Below the pieces are notes generated by a model. It did no database searches and was not told the origin of the DNA. It saw only the letters and a program-made list of their open reading frames with translations. 53,476 nucleotides of DNA from Methanocalculus sp. (GTDB lineage: Archaea > Halobacteriota > Methanomicrobia > Methanomicrobiales > Methanocorpusculaceae), in the NCBI GenBank assembly GCA_013329165.1, contig DUKV01000001.1, positions 1-53,476 of the forward strand, read 5' to 3'. The position numbers and the translations under genes were made by a program. Of this stretch, positions 36,549-45,400 are shown piece after piece (position 1 is the stretch's first letter; the number at the start of each line of letters is the position of its first letter).

Positions 36549-37748
36549 CTACACCAGCAGCAGCACCAGTACCACCGCAGACACCCCTCCGCCGAAGGTG
36601 GCAAGCAGGTTGGTGCCCGCGTTTCCGATGAGCCCCCGGTTCTCAAGCGTTGCACCGATGACGCTGTCGATGTTGGTCCCGAGGAATCCTGCCAGGAGAC
36701 AGATGAAGAAGACAGGAAGCGAAATGATCTGGAACCCAAAGGCAATTCCTGCAATAATAAATGACCCAAGGAGCGATGCCGCCTCGCCCCTCACCGTAAT
36801 ACCCCCGTTTGTCCCTTCAGGAACCGGCTTCAGGGTGGTGATCATAATCGGCCGCCCTCCGGTCACCCCGATCTCGGAGGCGACGGTATCTGCGGTTGCG
36901 GTTGCAATACTTCCGACAAAGAGGGCGGCCCAGATCGGATCTCCTGTCAGGCCGAAGATGACAGCGGCCCCGGTGCCAACAAGCCCGTTTGAGAAGGCGT
37001 TCTTATAGCCGCGTGCCCCGCCCCGTTCCTGTTCGACCCCCATCGCCTTCTTCCGGGCATACTGGAACCGGGTGCTTGCGGATCCGATGATGAAGAAGGC
37101 GAGCATCACCAGGAACCAGTGGACATCGGCAAAGACGATTAATAACACCCCGATGAGAGCTCCCGAGAAGAGGCCGGAGAGATCTGCGGCTCCGATACGG
37201 AACGAAGAATAGCCAAAGACGAGCGCGATCGTTGCTGCAAGGAAGAGGAGGAGGATATCTACCTGGAAATCCAGTTCAATGAAGAGGAAGATCGTCATTG
37301 CGACGCCGAGCATGATGATCATATAGGCATCCTCCCTGCCCTCCAGAATTGACCTGAGCATCAGCGCAACCAGCACCCCGATGATCAACACAAGCGGCTC
37401 GATACTTCCAAGATAGGCCATCACGAGAAGAGCGCCGGCAAACGCCCCTCCCGTATAGTGGAGGTAGGCACGTATCCCCTCTCCTGCTGCCCGGTACGCC
37501 AGTTCACCGAGGGTGACGATCGCAACTGTTGCCCCAAATGCAACAAGCGGGAGGATCCCGATCCCATACAGGAGGGCAGTGGCACCGAGTGCAAGGGAAA
37601 CATACCGGGTTCCCTGGATCAGGTAGAGGACTGCTGAAAAAGAGATGACAAAGAGTGCAAAAAGCCATGCTGGCTGGATGAAGGGGGAGACAAGTACTCC
37701 CAGGATGGCAATGAGTGTTGCCGCCAGAAGGCGTGGCTGATTCTGCAT
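36549..37748 (-). CDS. DUF92/TIGR00297-family membrane protein (VTE6 type)
   Basis: 399 residues, about ten or more membrane helices. The C-terminal half is the DUF92 family (SASTRFQYARKKAMGVEQ, ATADTVASEIGVTGG, VPEGTNGGITVRGEAASLLG, LGTNIDSVIGATLENRG), related to the plant phytyl-phosphate kinase VTE6; the archaeal substrate may be an isoprenyl phosphate. The N-terminal 180 residues are an additional membrane domain. It is divergent from valS. Confidence 0.82.
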   Translation of the reverse strand: MQNQPRLLAATLIAILGVLVSPFIQPAWLFALFVISFSAVLYLIQGTRYVSLALGATALLYGIGILPLVAFGATVAIVTLGELAYRAAGEGIRAYLHYTGGAFAGALLVMAYLGSIEPLVLIIGVLVALMLRSILEGREDAYMIIMLGVAMTIFLFIELDFQVDILLLFLAATIALVFGYSSFRIGAADLSGLFSGALIGVLLIVFADVHWFLVMLAFFIIGSASTRFQYARKKAMGVEQERGGARGYKNAFSNGLVGTGAAVIFGLTGDPIWAALFVGSIATATADTVASEIGVTGGRPIMITTLKPVPEGTNGGITVRGEAASLLGSFIIAGIAFGFQIISLPVFFICLLAGFLGTNIDSVIGATLENRGLIGNAGTNLLATFGGGVSAVVLVLLLV

Positions 37749-37782
37749 GAATAAAAAGAATTAGTGGGAGGGAGAGAAGAAG

Positions 37783-37822
37783 GTTCGCACGTTCTCCAAA
37801 ACAGAGTGCGAACAGTATATCA
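37783..37822. promoter_or_regulatory. Inverted repeat and TATA box before valS
   Basis: GTTCGCAC (37783-37790) and GTGCGAAC (37806-37813) form a perfect 8-base inverted repeat with a 15-base spacer. CAGTATATCA (37813-37822) directly follows, about 30 bases before the valS ATG, and is a reasonable TATA box. The position, adjoining the TATA element, fits a binding site for a regulator of valS or the divergent DUF92 gene. Confidence 0.4.
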
Positions 37823-37847
37823 GATGACGCAGACAAACCTGTTATAA

Positions 37848-40445
37848 ATGTCGTCACCCGAGGATCTCTCAAAAACCTATGATTATGCCGGGGTTGAGCG
37901 GCGATGGCTCGATCAATGGCGTGATGAAGACTTTTATTTTGACTGGAGTTCATCAAAACCACGCTACATCATCGATACTCCCCCTCCCTACCCGACAGGC
38001 CGCCTGCATATCGGGCATGCACTGAACTGGGTGTACATGGATATCGTTGCCCGCTATAAACGGATGCGCGGCTATAATGTGATGTTCCCCCAGGGATGGG
38101 ACTGCCATGGTCTCCCAACAGAAGTGAAGGTTGAAGAGATCCATGGAATCACCAAGAATGACGTGCCCCGGGAAGAGTTCCGGCAGATGTGCCGTGACCT
38201 CACCCGGGAGAACATCGGGATGATGCGCCACTCCCTCAGGCTGATGGGCTTCTCGGTCGACTGGAGCAACGAGTACATAACGATGGAGGAGTCGTACTTT
38301 GGCCTCACCCAGGCATCGTTTCTGAGGATGCTGAAAGACGGCTACATCTACCAGTCCGAGCATCCCGTCAATTACTGCACCAGGTGCGAGACCGCGATCG
38401 CGTTTGCAGAGGTTGCCTATACCGAGAATACCACGCTCCTGAACTACTTCGACTTTGATGGCGTTGAGATCGCAACCACACGGCCGGAACTCCTTGCAGC
38501 ATGTGTTGCGGTTGCTGTCCATCCCGAAGATTCCCGGTATGATGGCCTGAAGGGAAAGACCCTGACTGTTCCGATCTTCTCCTATCCGGTACCGGTGATC
38601 GAGGACGAAGCAGTTGATCCGGCATTTGGATCCGGTGCAGTGATGATCTGCACCTTTGGGGACAAGCAGGATGTGGTCTGGTGGAAATCCCACAACCTCG
38701 ACCTCAGATCCGCAATCGATCAGAAAGGGGTGATGACTGCTCTCTGCGGACAATACGCAGGCATGAAGGCGAAAGAGTGTCGGGAAGCGATCCTCTCGGA
38801 TATGAAGGAATCCGGGATCCTGAAACGGCAGGAGGAATTGCCCCAGCGGGTCGGCACCTGCTGGCGGTGCCAGACCCCGATTGAGATCCTCTCGGCACGG
38901 CAATGGTTTGTGAAGGTGAAGCCCGAGGAGATCATTTCATCTGCCAAGGCGATCACCTGGTATCCCGAACATATGCTGATCCGGCTTCTGAACTGGACGC
39001 ACCAGATGGAATGGGACTGGTGCATCTCCCGGCAGCGTCTCTTTGCAACACCGATCCCGGTCTGGTTCTGTGCAGAGTGCAATGAGATGATCCTCCCGGG
39101 TCCAGAGGATCTCCCCATCGATCCGACTATAGACTCGCCCAAACATCCCTGCCCGGCCTGCGGATCAACGAGCTTCACCGGAGAAACAGATGTTCTTGAC
39201 ACCTGGATGGACTCCTCCATCTCCCCGCTTGTGATTACTAAGTGGGACGGAAAGACGACACCTGCGGTCTATCCCACCCAGCTCCGTCCCCAGGGGCATG
39301 ACATCATCCGGACATGGGCATTCTATACCATCCTCAGGTCGGTTGCCCTCACCGGTGAGAAGCCGTGGGAAGCGATCATGGTCAATGGGATGGTGCTTGG
39401 TGAAGACGGGTTCAAGATGTCAAAATCCAGAAACAACGTCATCACCCCGGACGAGCTGATCGATCGCTATGGTGTCGATGCCCTCCGCCAGTGGGCAGCA
39501 GTCGGGGCGGCGACGGGATCAGACATCACCTTCTCCTGGAACGATGTGGTCGCTGCATCACGGTTCCAGACGAAGATGTGGAATATCGTCCGTTTCTCTC
39601 TGCTCCAGATCAGAAAAGATGCATCGAACTCCGATGAGTCCAGAATGGAACTTGCGGACCGATGGCTCCTCTCAAAACTCTCAGGTGTCGTTGCCGAGGT
39701 GACCGATGCCCTTGATGCATACCAGTATGATCGGGGATTGAAGGCGATCCGGGACTTTGCATGGTCGTCATTGGCAGACAACTATCTCGAACTCGTCAAG
39801 GGGAGGCTCTACTCCGATCTACCATCCCGTGCCGGTGCAGTCTCTACCCTGACAACTGCTCTTGACACCCTCTGCCGGCTGCTTGCCCCCTACACTCCCT
39901 TCTTTGCAAGCGAGTGCTACTATCACCTGGCAGGAGGCCGGATCATCGACCAGGAATGGCCCCGCCTGGATTATACGGATGCCGGGGCAGAGGAGAACGG
40001 CGACCTCCTCGTCTCTGTCGTCGCATCACTGAGAAAATACAAGCATGAAGCCGGGCTTGCACTGAATGCGCCACTTGGTCATGTGACCATCTATACCCCC
40101 GGCATCGAAATCGATGACGGAGGAGATGCCGGAAGGACGACCAATGCGGAGATCGAGTGGAGATCTGATGAACCCCGTCTTGACCGGGTGCTCTCGGATA
40201 TCACCTTCACTATGGGGATCATCGGGCCCACATTCAGAAAGGAAGCAAACGCCGTGATGCAGGCGATTCGCGCGCTTCCGCCTGAGGCGCTTGAAGCAGG
40301 TGTTGATTCTGTGATGGTGAATGGATCAGCGATCAAAATTCCCGAGGGTGCATACGCGCCGGTCTTCTCCTATGCAATCGAGGGAGAAGAGGTGGTGCTT
40401 CTCACCGTCGGCGATGCCCTGCTTGCGATCCGCACACACGCCTGA
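37848..40445 (+). CDS. valS: Valyl-tRNA synthetase
   Basis: 865 residues, class I. The HIGH motif is [14 protein letters not shown] (H54-H57), KMSKS is FKMSKSRNN (K523), and the editing domain ([20 protein letters not shown]) and anticodon-binding helical domain are in place. Two Cys pairs (WFCAECNE and HPCPACGS) form an internal zinc finger as in archaeal valine enzymes. The 3' end overlaps the convergent tmk by 44 bases. Confidence 0.96.
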   Translation: MSSPEDLSKTYDYAGVERRWLDQWRDEDFYFDWSSSKPRYIIDTPPPYPTGRLHIGHALNWVYMDIVARYKRMRGYNVMFPQGWDCHGLPTEVKVEEIHGITKNDVPREEFRQMCRDLTRENIGMMRHSLRLMGFSVDWSNEYITMEESYFGLTQASFLRMLKDGYIYQSEHPVNYCTRCETAIAFAEVAYTENTTLLNYFDFDGVEIATTRPELLAACVAVAVHPEDSRYDGLKGKTLTVPIFSYPVPVIEDEAVDPAFGSGAVMICTFGDKQDVVWWKSHNLDLRSAIDQKGVMTALCGQYAGMKAKECREAILSDMKESGILKRQEELPQRVGTCWRCQTPIEILSARQWFVKVKPEEIISSAKAITWYPEHMLIRLLNWTHQMEWDWCISRQRLFATPIPVWFCAECNEMILPGPEDLPIDPTIDSPKHPCPACGSTSFTGETDVLDTWMDSSISPLVITKWDGKTTPAVYPTQLRPQGHDIIRTWAFYTILRSVALTGEKPWEAIMVNGMVLGEDGFKMSKSRNNVITPDELIDRYGVDALRQWAAVGAATGSDITFSWNDVVAASRFQTKMWNIVRFSLLQIRKDASNSDESRMELADRWLLSKLSGVVAEVTDALDAYQYDRGLKAIRDFAWSSLADNYLELVKGRLYSDLPSRAGAVSTLTTALDTLCRLLAPYTPFFASECYYHLAGGRIIDQEWPRLDYTDAGAEENGDLLVSVVASLRKYKHEAGLALNAPLGHVTIYTPGIEIDDGGDAGRTTNAEIEWRSDEPRLDRVLSDITFTMGIIGPTFRKEANAVMQAIRALPPEALEAGVDSVMVNGSAIKIPEGAYAPVFSYAIEGEEVVLLTVGDALLAIRTHA

Positions 40446-41019
40446 TCGCATCTTCTACAAAGGAGGCGATCGCCTCCATCTCCTCTTCTGCATCAATCAG
40501 AACAAATCGCTCCGTCTCTGCCTCTGCACGGGCGAGATACTCCTGCTGGACCGCGGCGAGCACCTCTTCCCGCTCGAAATGCTCACGCAGACCATCCCTG
40601 TCGATCCTCCTGAGTGCAGCAGCCGGGGGGATCACCAGCAGGAAGGTGAGATCCGGGGTGAGGGACCAGCCATCATGGAGGGCGGTGAGCCACCCGCGGG
40701 GATCAGGAACCACACCTTTGAGTGTCACCTGCTGGTAGGCAAACCGTGAATCCGTGAATCTGTCCGAGATCACCACTCTCCCCTCTGCAAGAGCCGGCCG
40801 GACGATTGTCTTCAGGTGCATCGCATGATCGGCAACAAAGAGCAGGGCTTCTGATATCGGATCTTCCTCTTTCGCAATCGCCTGCCGGACCGTTGTTCCG
40901 ATCCAGGTGGCACCCGGCTCACGCGTAAAGAGGCAGTTGAGATCGACCAGCTCCCGTTTGAGCGTCTCTACCAGGGTGCTCTTCCCTGATCCGTCAATTC
41001 CTTCGATTGTTATCAGCAG
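40402..41019 (-). CDS. tmk: Thymidylate kinase, start on a rare codon (CTG)
   Basis: Phosphorylates dTMP to dTDP. About 205 residues. The P-loop [16 protein letters not shown] lies at the very N-terminus, the DR(Y/F) motif is [15 protein letters not shown], and the LID region follows [15 protein letters not shown]. The frame from the P-loop to the first ATG (40821) contains no stop, and no ATG, GTG or TTG precedes the P-loop in frame. CTG 41019 gives the family-standard [10 protein letters not shown] start after a run of Gs; ATT 41022 is the alternative. It overlaps the HisA-like gene by seven bases. Confidence 0.85.
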   Translation of the reverse strand: MLITIEGIDGSGKSTLVETLKRELVDLNCLFTREPGATWIGTTVRQAIAKEEDPISEALLFVADHAMHLKTIVRPALAEGRVVISDRFTDSRFAYQQVTLKGVVPDPRGWLTALHDGWSLTPDLTFLLVIPPAAALRRIDRDGLREHFEREEVLAAVQQEYLARAEAETERFVLIDAEEEMEAIASFVEDAIRRVCGSQAGHRRR

Positions 41020-41696
41020 AATGATCCCCCCCTGATCAGATCCAGAGGTACCTTCCCGGTATGGATCGCAGTTGCGATGATCGCCCCGTCATATCCGGCT
41101 GCTGCGAGCGTCTCGAGATCGGTACAATCCCGGACCCCTCCACCATAGAGGAGCGGCAGGTCTGTCCATGATCTGATCTGCTCTGCCCCGGTGCGGTCGA
41201 TTCCGCACTCCTCCCCCACTGCGGTGATATGCAGGAAGATGCAGCCCGAGAACCCGCACTCTTCTGCGCGGGAGATGATCTCTTCAGGCTCCTCTCCACC
41301 GGGAATAACACGTCCCTCTTTCACATCCACGCTCAGGTAACCGCCAGAGAACTCCGATAGATCGCCTCCCGCGGTCTCGGTACCGATAACATTTGTGATG
41401 AAGGGCGCATCAAGCATATCCCGGGGCCCCCTACATCCCCGGTCAAGATAGCAGCGGGAGACGAGATCTGAGAGCCCAAGCACCATCTCGTCATGTGATC
41501 CCATGCCTGCGATCCGGTCGAGATCGGCAATATAGACCGATCGTGGCCGCACCGCTTCGATGTATCCCCGGACTTCTGCAGTTGGTGAGATGCCCCATGT
41601 GAGGGGAGCATATTCCGACCGCCTTCCTGCTCTCCCGTGAACCACCTGGCCCCCTTTGAGATCCATTGCACAAATGAGTTCCATGATATAACGCAA
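41013..41696 (-). CDS. HisA/HisF-related TIM-barrel protein
   Basis: 227 residues of the HisA/HisF-related archaeal family, distinct from true HisA: ELICAMDLKGGQVVHG, SVYIADLDRIAGMG, a phosphate-binding LPLLYGGGVRDCTDLETL and GYDGAIIATAIHTGKVPL. The reaction is not established as far as I know. It is divergent from mfnB by 31 bases. A role close to cofactor synthesis is possible. MELICAMDLKGG at about 41684 is an alternative start. Confidence 0.8.
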   Translation of the reverse strand: MRYIMELICAMDLKGGQVVHGRAGRRSEYAPLTWGISPTAEVRGYIEAVRPRSVYIADLDRIAGMGSHDEMVLGLSDLVSRCYLDRGCRGPRDMLDAPFITNVIGTETAGGDLSEFSGGYLSVDVKEGRVIPGGEEPEEIISRAEECGFSGCIFLHITAVGEECGIDRTGAEQIRSWTDLPLLYGGGVRDCTDLETLAAAGYDGAIIATAIHTGKVPLDLIRGGSFC

Positions 41697-41727
41697 TCAC
41701 TATTATCATCGGAGATCATTAAGTTCT

Positions 41728-42420
41728 ATGGAATTACTTGTCAGCCCGAGTTCTTTAGAAGAGGCCAGACTTTCTCTTTCTGCTGACATCATCGATGTAA
41801 AACGCCCTGCTGAAGGATCGCTTGGTGCAAATTTCCCCTGGGTGATCCGGTCTATCAAAGAGATCGCAGGAGAAAAGCCGATCTCTGCTGCCATTGGCGA
41901 TTTTGCTCCAAAGCCCGGAACAGCTGCACTTGCGGCATATGGGGCCGCCTGTGCCGGGGCTGATTATGTCAAGATAGGGCTCATGTTTTCTGACCACGAT
42001 GATGCGCGCCAGGTGATCCAGGCGGTTGTACAGGCAGTCAAACCCGTGTTTCCCGAGAAGACCGTGGTCATTGCGGCATATTCGGATTATGAGCGGCTCT
42101 CGACGATCTCCCCCTTTGATATGGCTGCAATCGCCGGAGAAGAGGGTGCTGATGTATCGATGATCGACACCGGATTAAAGGATGGAAAGAGTACCTTTGC
42201 ATTTATGGATGAGGCGGATCTCACCTCCTTTACACGGGAGAACAGGCAGCTTGGTCTGAAGACTGCACTTGCAGGCTCGATTGCATTTGAGGATCTCTCT
42301 CCCCTGAAGCGGATCGACCCAGACATCATCGGTGTCCGGGGTATGGTCTGTGGTGGCGATCGCTCCAACACTATCCGGCCCGAGCTGATAGAGAAGGCAC
42401 TTGCCATGATACGGAGTTGA
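41728..42420 (+). CDS. mfnB: 4-(hydroxymethyl)-2-furancarboxaldehyde-phosphate synthase
   Basis: 230 residues. MfnB (formerly DUF556) condenses two glyceraldehyde-3-phosphate molecules to the furan precursor of methanofuran, the C1 carrier of methanogenesis. The active-site lysine lies in IIDVKRPAEGSLGANFP (K25), with DYVKIGLMF and DTGLKDGKSTFAFM further on and a final GVRGMVCGGDR. This gene strongly supports a methanogen. Seven bases separate it from guaB. Confidence 0.93.
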   Translation: MELLVSPSSLEEARLSLSADIIDVKRPAEGSLGANFPWVIRSIKEIAGEKPISAAIGDFAPKPGTAALAAYGAACAGADYVKIGLMFSDHDDARQVIQAVVQAVKPVFPEKTVVIAAYSDYERLSTISPFDMAAIAGEEGADVSMIDTGLKDGKSTFAFMDEADLTSFTRENRQLGLKTALAGSIAFEDLSPLKRIDPDIIGVRGMVCGGDRSNTIRPELIEKALAMIRS

Positions 42421-42426
42421 GTATAC

Positions 42427-43893
42427 ATGTTCCAGGAGAAGCTGAATATCCCCGTCTCGCTCACCTTTGATGATGTGCTGCTCGAGCCTGCGGAATCCTA
42501 TGTAGAGCCGAGCCTGGCCGATGTCAGGTCGCGATTCTCAAAGAATATCCCCCTGACGATCCCGATCTGCAGCTCTGCAATGGATACGGTGACCGAGCAT
42601 GAGATGGCGATCACGCTTGCCCGTGAAGGGGGAATCGGCGTCATCCACAGAAACCTCACTGCTGAAGATGAGGCAGAGATGGTCAGGACCGTCAAACGGG
42701 CAGACGATCTCATCGAACGGCACGTCCTCTATGTCGATCCGAAAGCCACGATCATCGCTGTCGAGCGCCTGATGAATGAGCATGGGATCGGCGGAGCCCC
42801 GGTTGTCGAGGACGGGCAACTGATCGGGATCGTCAGCAGGCGTGATATCCGGGCAATCGTTGGGAAGCGGGGTGAGGAACCGGTCGAAGAGGTGATGACC
42901 CGCGATCCCTTTACAGTAGGTGAGGACGTCACCCCGGAACAGGCACTTGAGCTGATGTACATGAAGAAGGTCGAGCGGCTGCCGGTTTTGAGCAAAAAAG
43001 GCTCACTTCTTGGGATCATCACCATGCAGGATATCCTCCAGAAACGGCAGTTCCCACGGGCAAACCGTGACGAGCACGGAAAACTGAGGGTGGCTGCCGC
43101 AGTCGGCCCCTTCGATTTCGAACGTGCGATGCTCCTTGATGAAGCAGGTGCGGATGCGCTTGTTATTGACTGTGCACACGGCCATAACATGAATGTCGTC
43201 AAATCTGTCCGTGATATCAAGGAGAGTGCAAAAGCCGACTGTGTGGCAGGCAACATTGCCACCGGGAAGGCGGCATCGGAATTTGTTGATGTCGTTGACG
43301 GGATCAAGGTCGGAATCGGCCCCGGCTCCATCTGCACCACCAGGGTTGTGGCAGGCGTTGGTGTTCCCCAGATCTCTGCCATCGCTGCTGTCTCCGATGT
43401 GATGCACGAGGCGGGTGTCCCGGTCATTGCAGATGGCGGTATCCGGTTCTCAGGCGATGTCGCAAAAGCGATAGCAGCTGGTGCCGACTGCATCATGGTC
43501 GGGAGCATGCTCGCCGGAACCGATGAGTCTCCCGGCAGGATCATTGTGATCAAAGGCAGGCGGTACAAACAGTACCGCGGCATGGGATCGCTCGGTGTCA
43601 TGACCGGCGGCCAGTCAAGCGACCGGTATTTCCAGGCAAAAGGGATCGGTGCAACGAAGTTTGTTCCTGAGGGTGTTGAAGGAGCAATCCCCTATGTCGG
43701 CGAGGTCTCTGATGTGGTGTACCAGCTCGTTGGTGGTCTGAAGTCCGCCATGGGCTATACCGGTGCGAGGACGATAGAGGATCTGAAGACGCGATCCCGC
43801 TTCGTCAGGATCACCGCCGCCGGCATGAAAGAGAGTCATCCGCATGACATTATGATCACAGATGAGGCCCCGAACTACCGGCTCTCATCGTAA
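42427..43893 (+). CDS. guaB: Inosine-5'-monophosphate dehydrogenase
   Basis: 488 residues. Oxidises IMP to XMP in guanine-nucleotide synthesis. LTFDDVLLEPAESYVEPS opens the barrel, two CBS domains occupy about residues 95-205 (PKATIIAVERLMNEHGIGGA), and the catalytic loop GIGPGSICTTRVVAGVGVPQ holds C303. The flap (YRGMGSLGVMTGG) and end are complete. It follows mfnB closely and is likely co-transcribed. Confidence 0.96.
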   Translation: MFQEKLNIPVSLTFDDVLLEPAESYVEPSLADVRSRFSKNIPLTIPICSSAMDTVTEHEMAITLAREGGIGVIHRNLTAEDEAEMVRTVKRADDLIERHVLYVDPKATIIAVERLMNEHGIGGAPVVEDGQLIGIVSRRDIRAIVGKRGEEPVEEVMTRDPFTVGEDVTPEQALELMYMKKVERLPVLSKKGSLLGIITMQDILQKRQFPRANRDEHGKLRVAAAVGPFDFERAMLLDEAGADALVIDCAHGHNMNVVKSVRDIKESAKADCVAGNIATGKAASEFVDVVDGIKVGIGPGSICTTRVVAGVGVPQISAIAAVSDVMHEAGVPVIADGGIRFSGDVAKAIAAGADCIMVGSMLAGTDESPGRIIVIKGRRYKQYRGMGSLGVMTGGQSSDRYFQAKGIGATKFVPEGVEGAIPYVGEVSDVVYQLVGGLKSAMGYTGARTIEDLKTRSRFVRITAAGMKESHPHDIMITDEAPNYRLSS

Positions 43894-43897
43894 CTCT

Positions 43898-43927
43898 TTT
43901 ATATCTAAAAACCTAACATTATGTTAG
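43898..43927 (+). promoter_or_regulatory. TATA box and palindromic operator of the winged-helix regulator
   Basis: TTTATATC (43898-43905) lies just after the guaB stop and about 27 bases before the regulator ATG, so the mRNA is probably leaderless. Between them CTAACAT-T-ATGTTAG (43913-43927) is a perfect 7-base inverted repeat covering the expected transcription start. This is the position for autorepression by the encoded DNA-binding protein. Confidence 0.6.
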
Positions 43928-43928
43928 T

Positions 43929-44561
43929 ATGCTTGATCAGATCGAGGTCTCCCGCCTCCTCGACATCCTTGGAAACCGCAACCGAAGGCGTATCATCGAA
44001 CTGCTTCGCCAGAAGCCGTGCTATGTAACCGAGATATCTGATCGGCTGATCCTCTCCCCGAAGGCGGTGATCGAGCACCTGAATATGATGGAGCGGGAGG
44101 CTCTCATCGGCTTTTTCCAGGATGAGCGGAGGAGGAAATACTACTATCTCCAGACAGAATTTGATCTCATCGTCTCGCTCAGGAATACAAAAGGAGAACA
44201 GCGTACCGCAAGCCTGCCATCGGCCGATCTCCGGCTGATCGAATCTCTCTCGATGCTCAGGCGGATGGCACATGCACGGGAGCGTATCCTCGATACTTTA
44301 GAGAACCTTGAGCGTGATATCGAGGCGACGATGAATGATATTGTACGGATGAATCAGGGTGACAAAGGCCATGATATCGATCTCGATATTATTATCACCC
44401 TCTCTCACCAGGATCTCACCCTTGACGAGCTGGTTGAAGTGATGGAAACAGATGCATCTGCGGTACAGGCATCGCTTGCTGCCCTTGTCATGAGAGGTAT
44501 TGTTACCCTTGATGGTGAACGGTACCGTATCGAGGGGATCTATGAAGCACCTCAGTCCTGA
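43929..44561 (+). CDS. ArsR-like winged-helix transcriptional regulator
   Basis: 210 residues. The N-terminal winged helix reads LLDILGNRNRRRIIELLRQ, then VTEISDRLILSPKAVIEHLN as the recognition helix and the wing DERRRKYYYLQ. A helical middle and a second C-terminal winged-helix-like part (LDELVEVMETDASAVQASLA, RGIVTLDGERY) complete it. A palindrome at its own start region suggests autoregulation. The Hsp20-like gene overlaps its end by 20 bases, so the pair may form a stress-response unit. Confidence 0.85.
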   Translation: MLDQIEVSRLLDILGNRNRRRIIELLRQKPCYVTEISDRLILSPKAVIEHLNMMEREALIGFFQDERRRKYYYLQTEFDLIVSLRNTKGEQRTASLPSADLRLIESLSMLRRMAHARERILDTLENLERDIEATMNDIVRMNQGDKGHDIDLDIIITLSHQDLTLDELVEVMETDASAVQASLAALVMRGIVTLDGERYRIEGIYEAPQS

Positions 44562-44916
44562 AGATGACGGCTCATACCGGAGGGGAAGCCTCCGTATCAT
44601 CGGCTGTATCCTCCGGCCTGAAGGGGGTTTTGGCGGGTACCTCCTCGTTCCGGTGGAGCATCATCCTCCTGATCTCCCCTATGAGATGATCGAGACAGAG
44701 AACCGGATCTATATCACAGCAGATCTCCCACCAGACCCGATGCTCACCTCGGCACCCTATGCACGGATCGAGCCGGAGCGGGTGGCGATTGTTGTGAACG
44801 AACACGAGACCTGGATCCCTCTACCATCCATGATCAATGTCTACCACTCAACCTATACCATCAGGCACGGGGTGATCGATATCTTCTGCAGAAAACCCGT
44901 CGTCTTCACCCTCTGA
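44542..44916 (+). CDS. Hsp20/alpha-crystallin-like protein
   Basis: 124 residues from ATG 44542. The C-terminal 75 residues fit a CS/Hsp20-like beta-sandwich (YEMIETENRIYITADLPPD, RVAIVVNEHETWIPLPSMIN, TIRHGVIDIFCRKP). It probably acts as a small chaperone or adaptor. It overlaps the regulator gene by 20 bases, and its end overlaps the convergent HEAT-repeat gene by 11 bases. Confidence 0.68.
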   Translation: MKHLSPEDDGSYRRGSLRIIGCILRPEGGFGGYLLVPVEHHPPDLPYEMIETENRIYITADLPPDPMLTSAPYARIEPERVAIVVNEHETWIPLPSMINVYHSTYTIRHGVIDIFCRKPVVFTL

Positions 44917-45322
44917 GCCGGGCGATGCTCCCTGCTGCCATCTTCCGGACATATGGGTTCTCATCCTCAAGAAGCGGCGCAAGATCCAATGCCGCTTCCG
45001 GTATCCCCAGTCTGCCAAGCCCCTTTGCTGCCATATATCTCACATGATCCCGCTCATCTGATACCGCAGCACGAAGGTGTGGGTATGCATCGGGCAATTT
45101 CATCAGTCCAAGGGCCTCGCAGGCACGGTACCTGACAACCCACCACTCATCTCCGAGGAGTGCGGCAAGTGGTGCGATCGCCTCTTCTCCAATTGAACCG
45201 AGTATCTCTGCTGCATCTTTCCTGATATTCTTCTCTTCATTCCCGAGGGCTTTGATCAGCTCAGGGATCGGTGTTCTGGAATTCAGCTGGGTTTCTGTGT
45301 TATTTTTTTCTGTCATCATCAT
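44906..45322 (-). CDS. HEAT-repeat (PBS lyase-like) protein
   Basis: 138 residues containing about four HEAT-like repeats of about 31 residues: IRKDAAEILGSIGEEAIAPL, VRYRACEALGLMKLPDAYPH, VRYMAAKGLGRLGIPEAALD and VRKMAAGSIARL. Such proteins provide protein-protein contact surfaces. The partner is unknown. It is divergent from the polyphosphate operon with 78 bases between starts. Confidence 0.8.
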   Translation of the reverse strand: MMMTEKNNTETQLNSRTPIPELIKALGNEEKNIRKDAAEILGSIGEEAIAPLAALLGDEWWVVRYRACEALGLMKLPDAYPHLRAAVSDERDHVRYMAAKGLGRLGIPEAALDLAPLLEDENPYVRKMAAGSIARLRG

Positions 45323-45400
45323 AGATATCTCGTCATTGGATCGTATCTTGTTTTTGGCATCTGTACTCTCTATTGGGAACGACTATCTGTATCAAGCCCA

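Noticed and set aside
41013..41696. True HisA of histidine biosynthesis
   Set aside because: The sequence fits the HisA/HisF-related archaeal family, and no other his biosynthetic genes are nearby.
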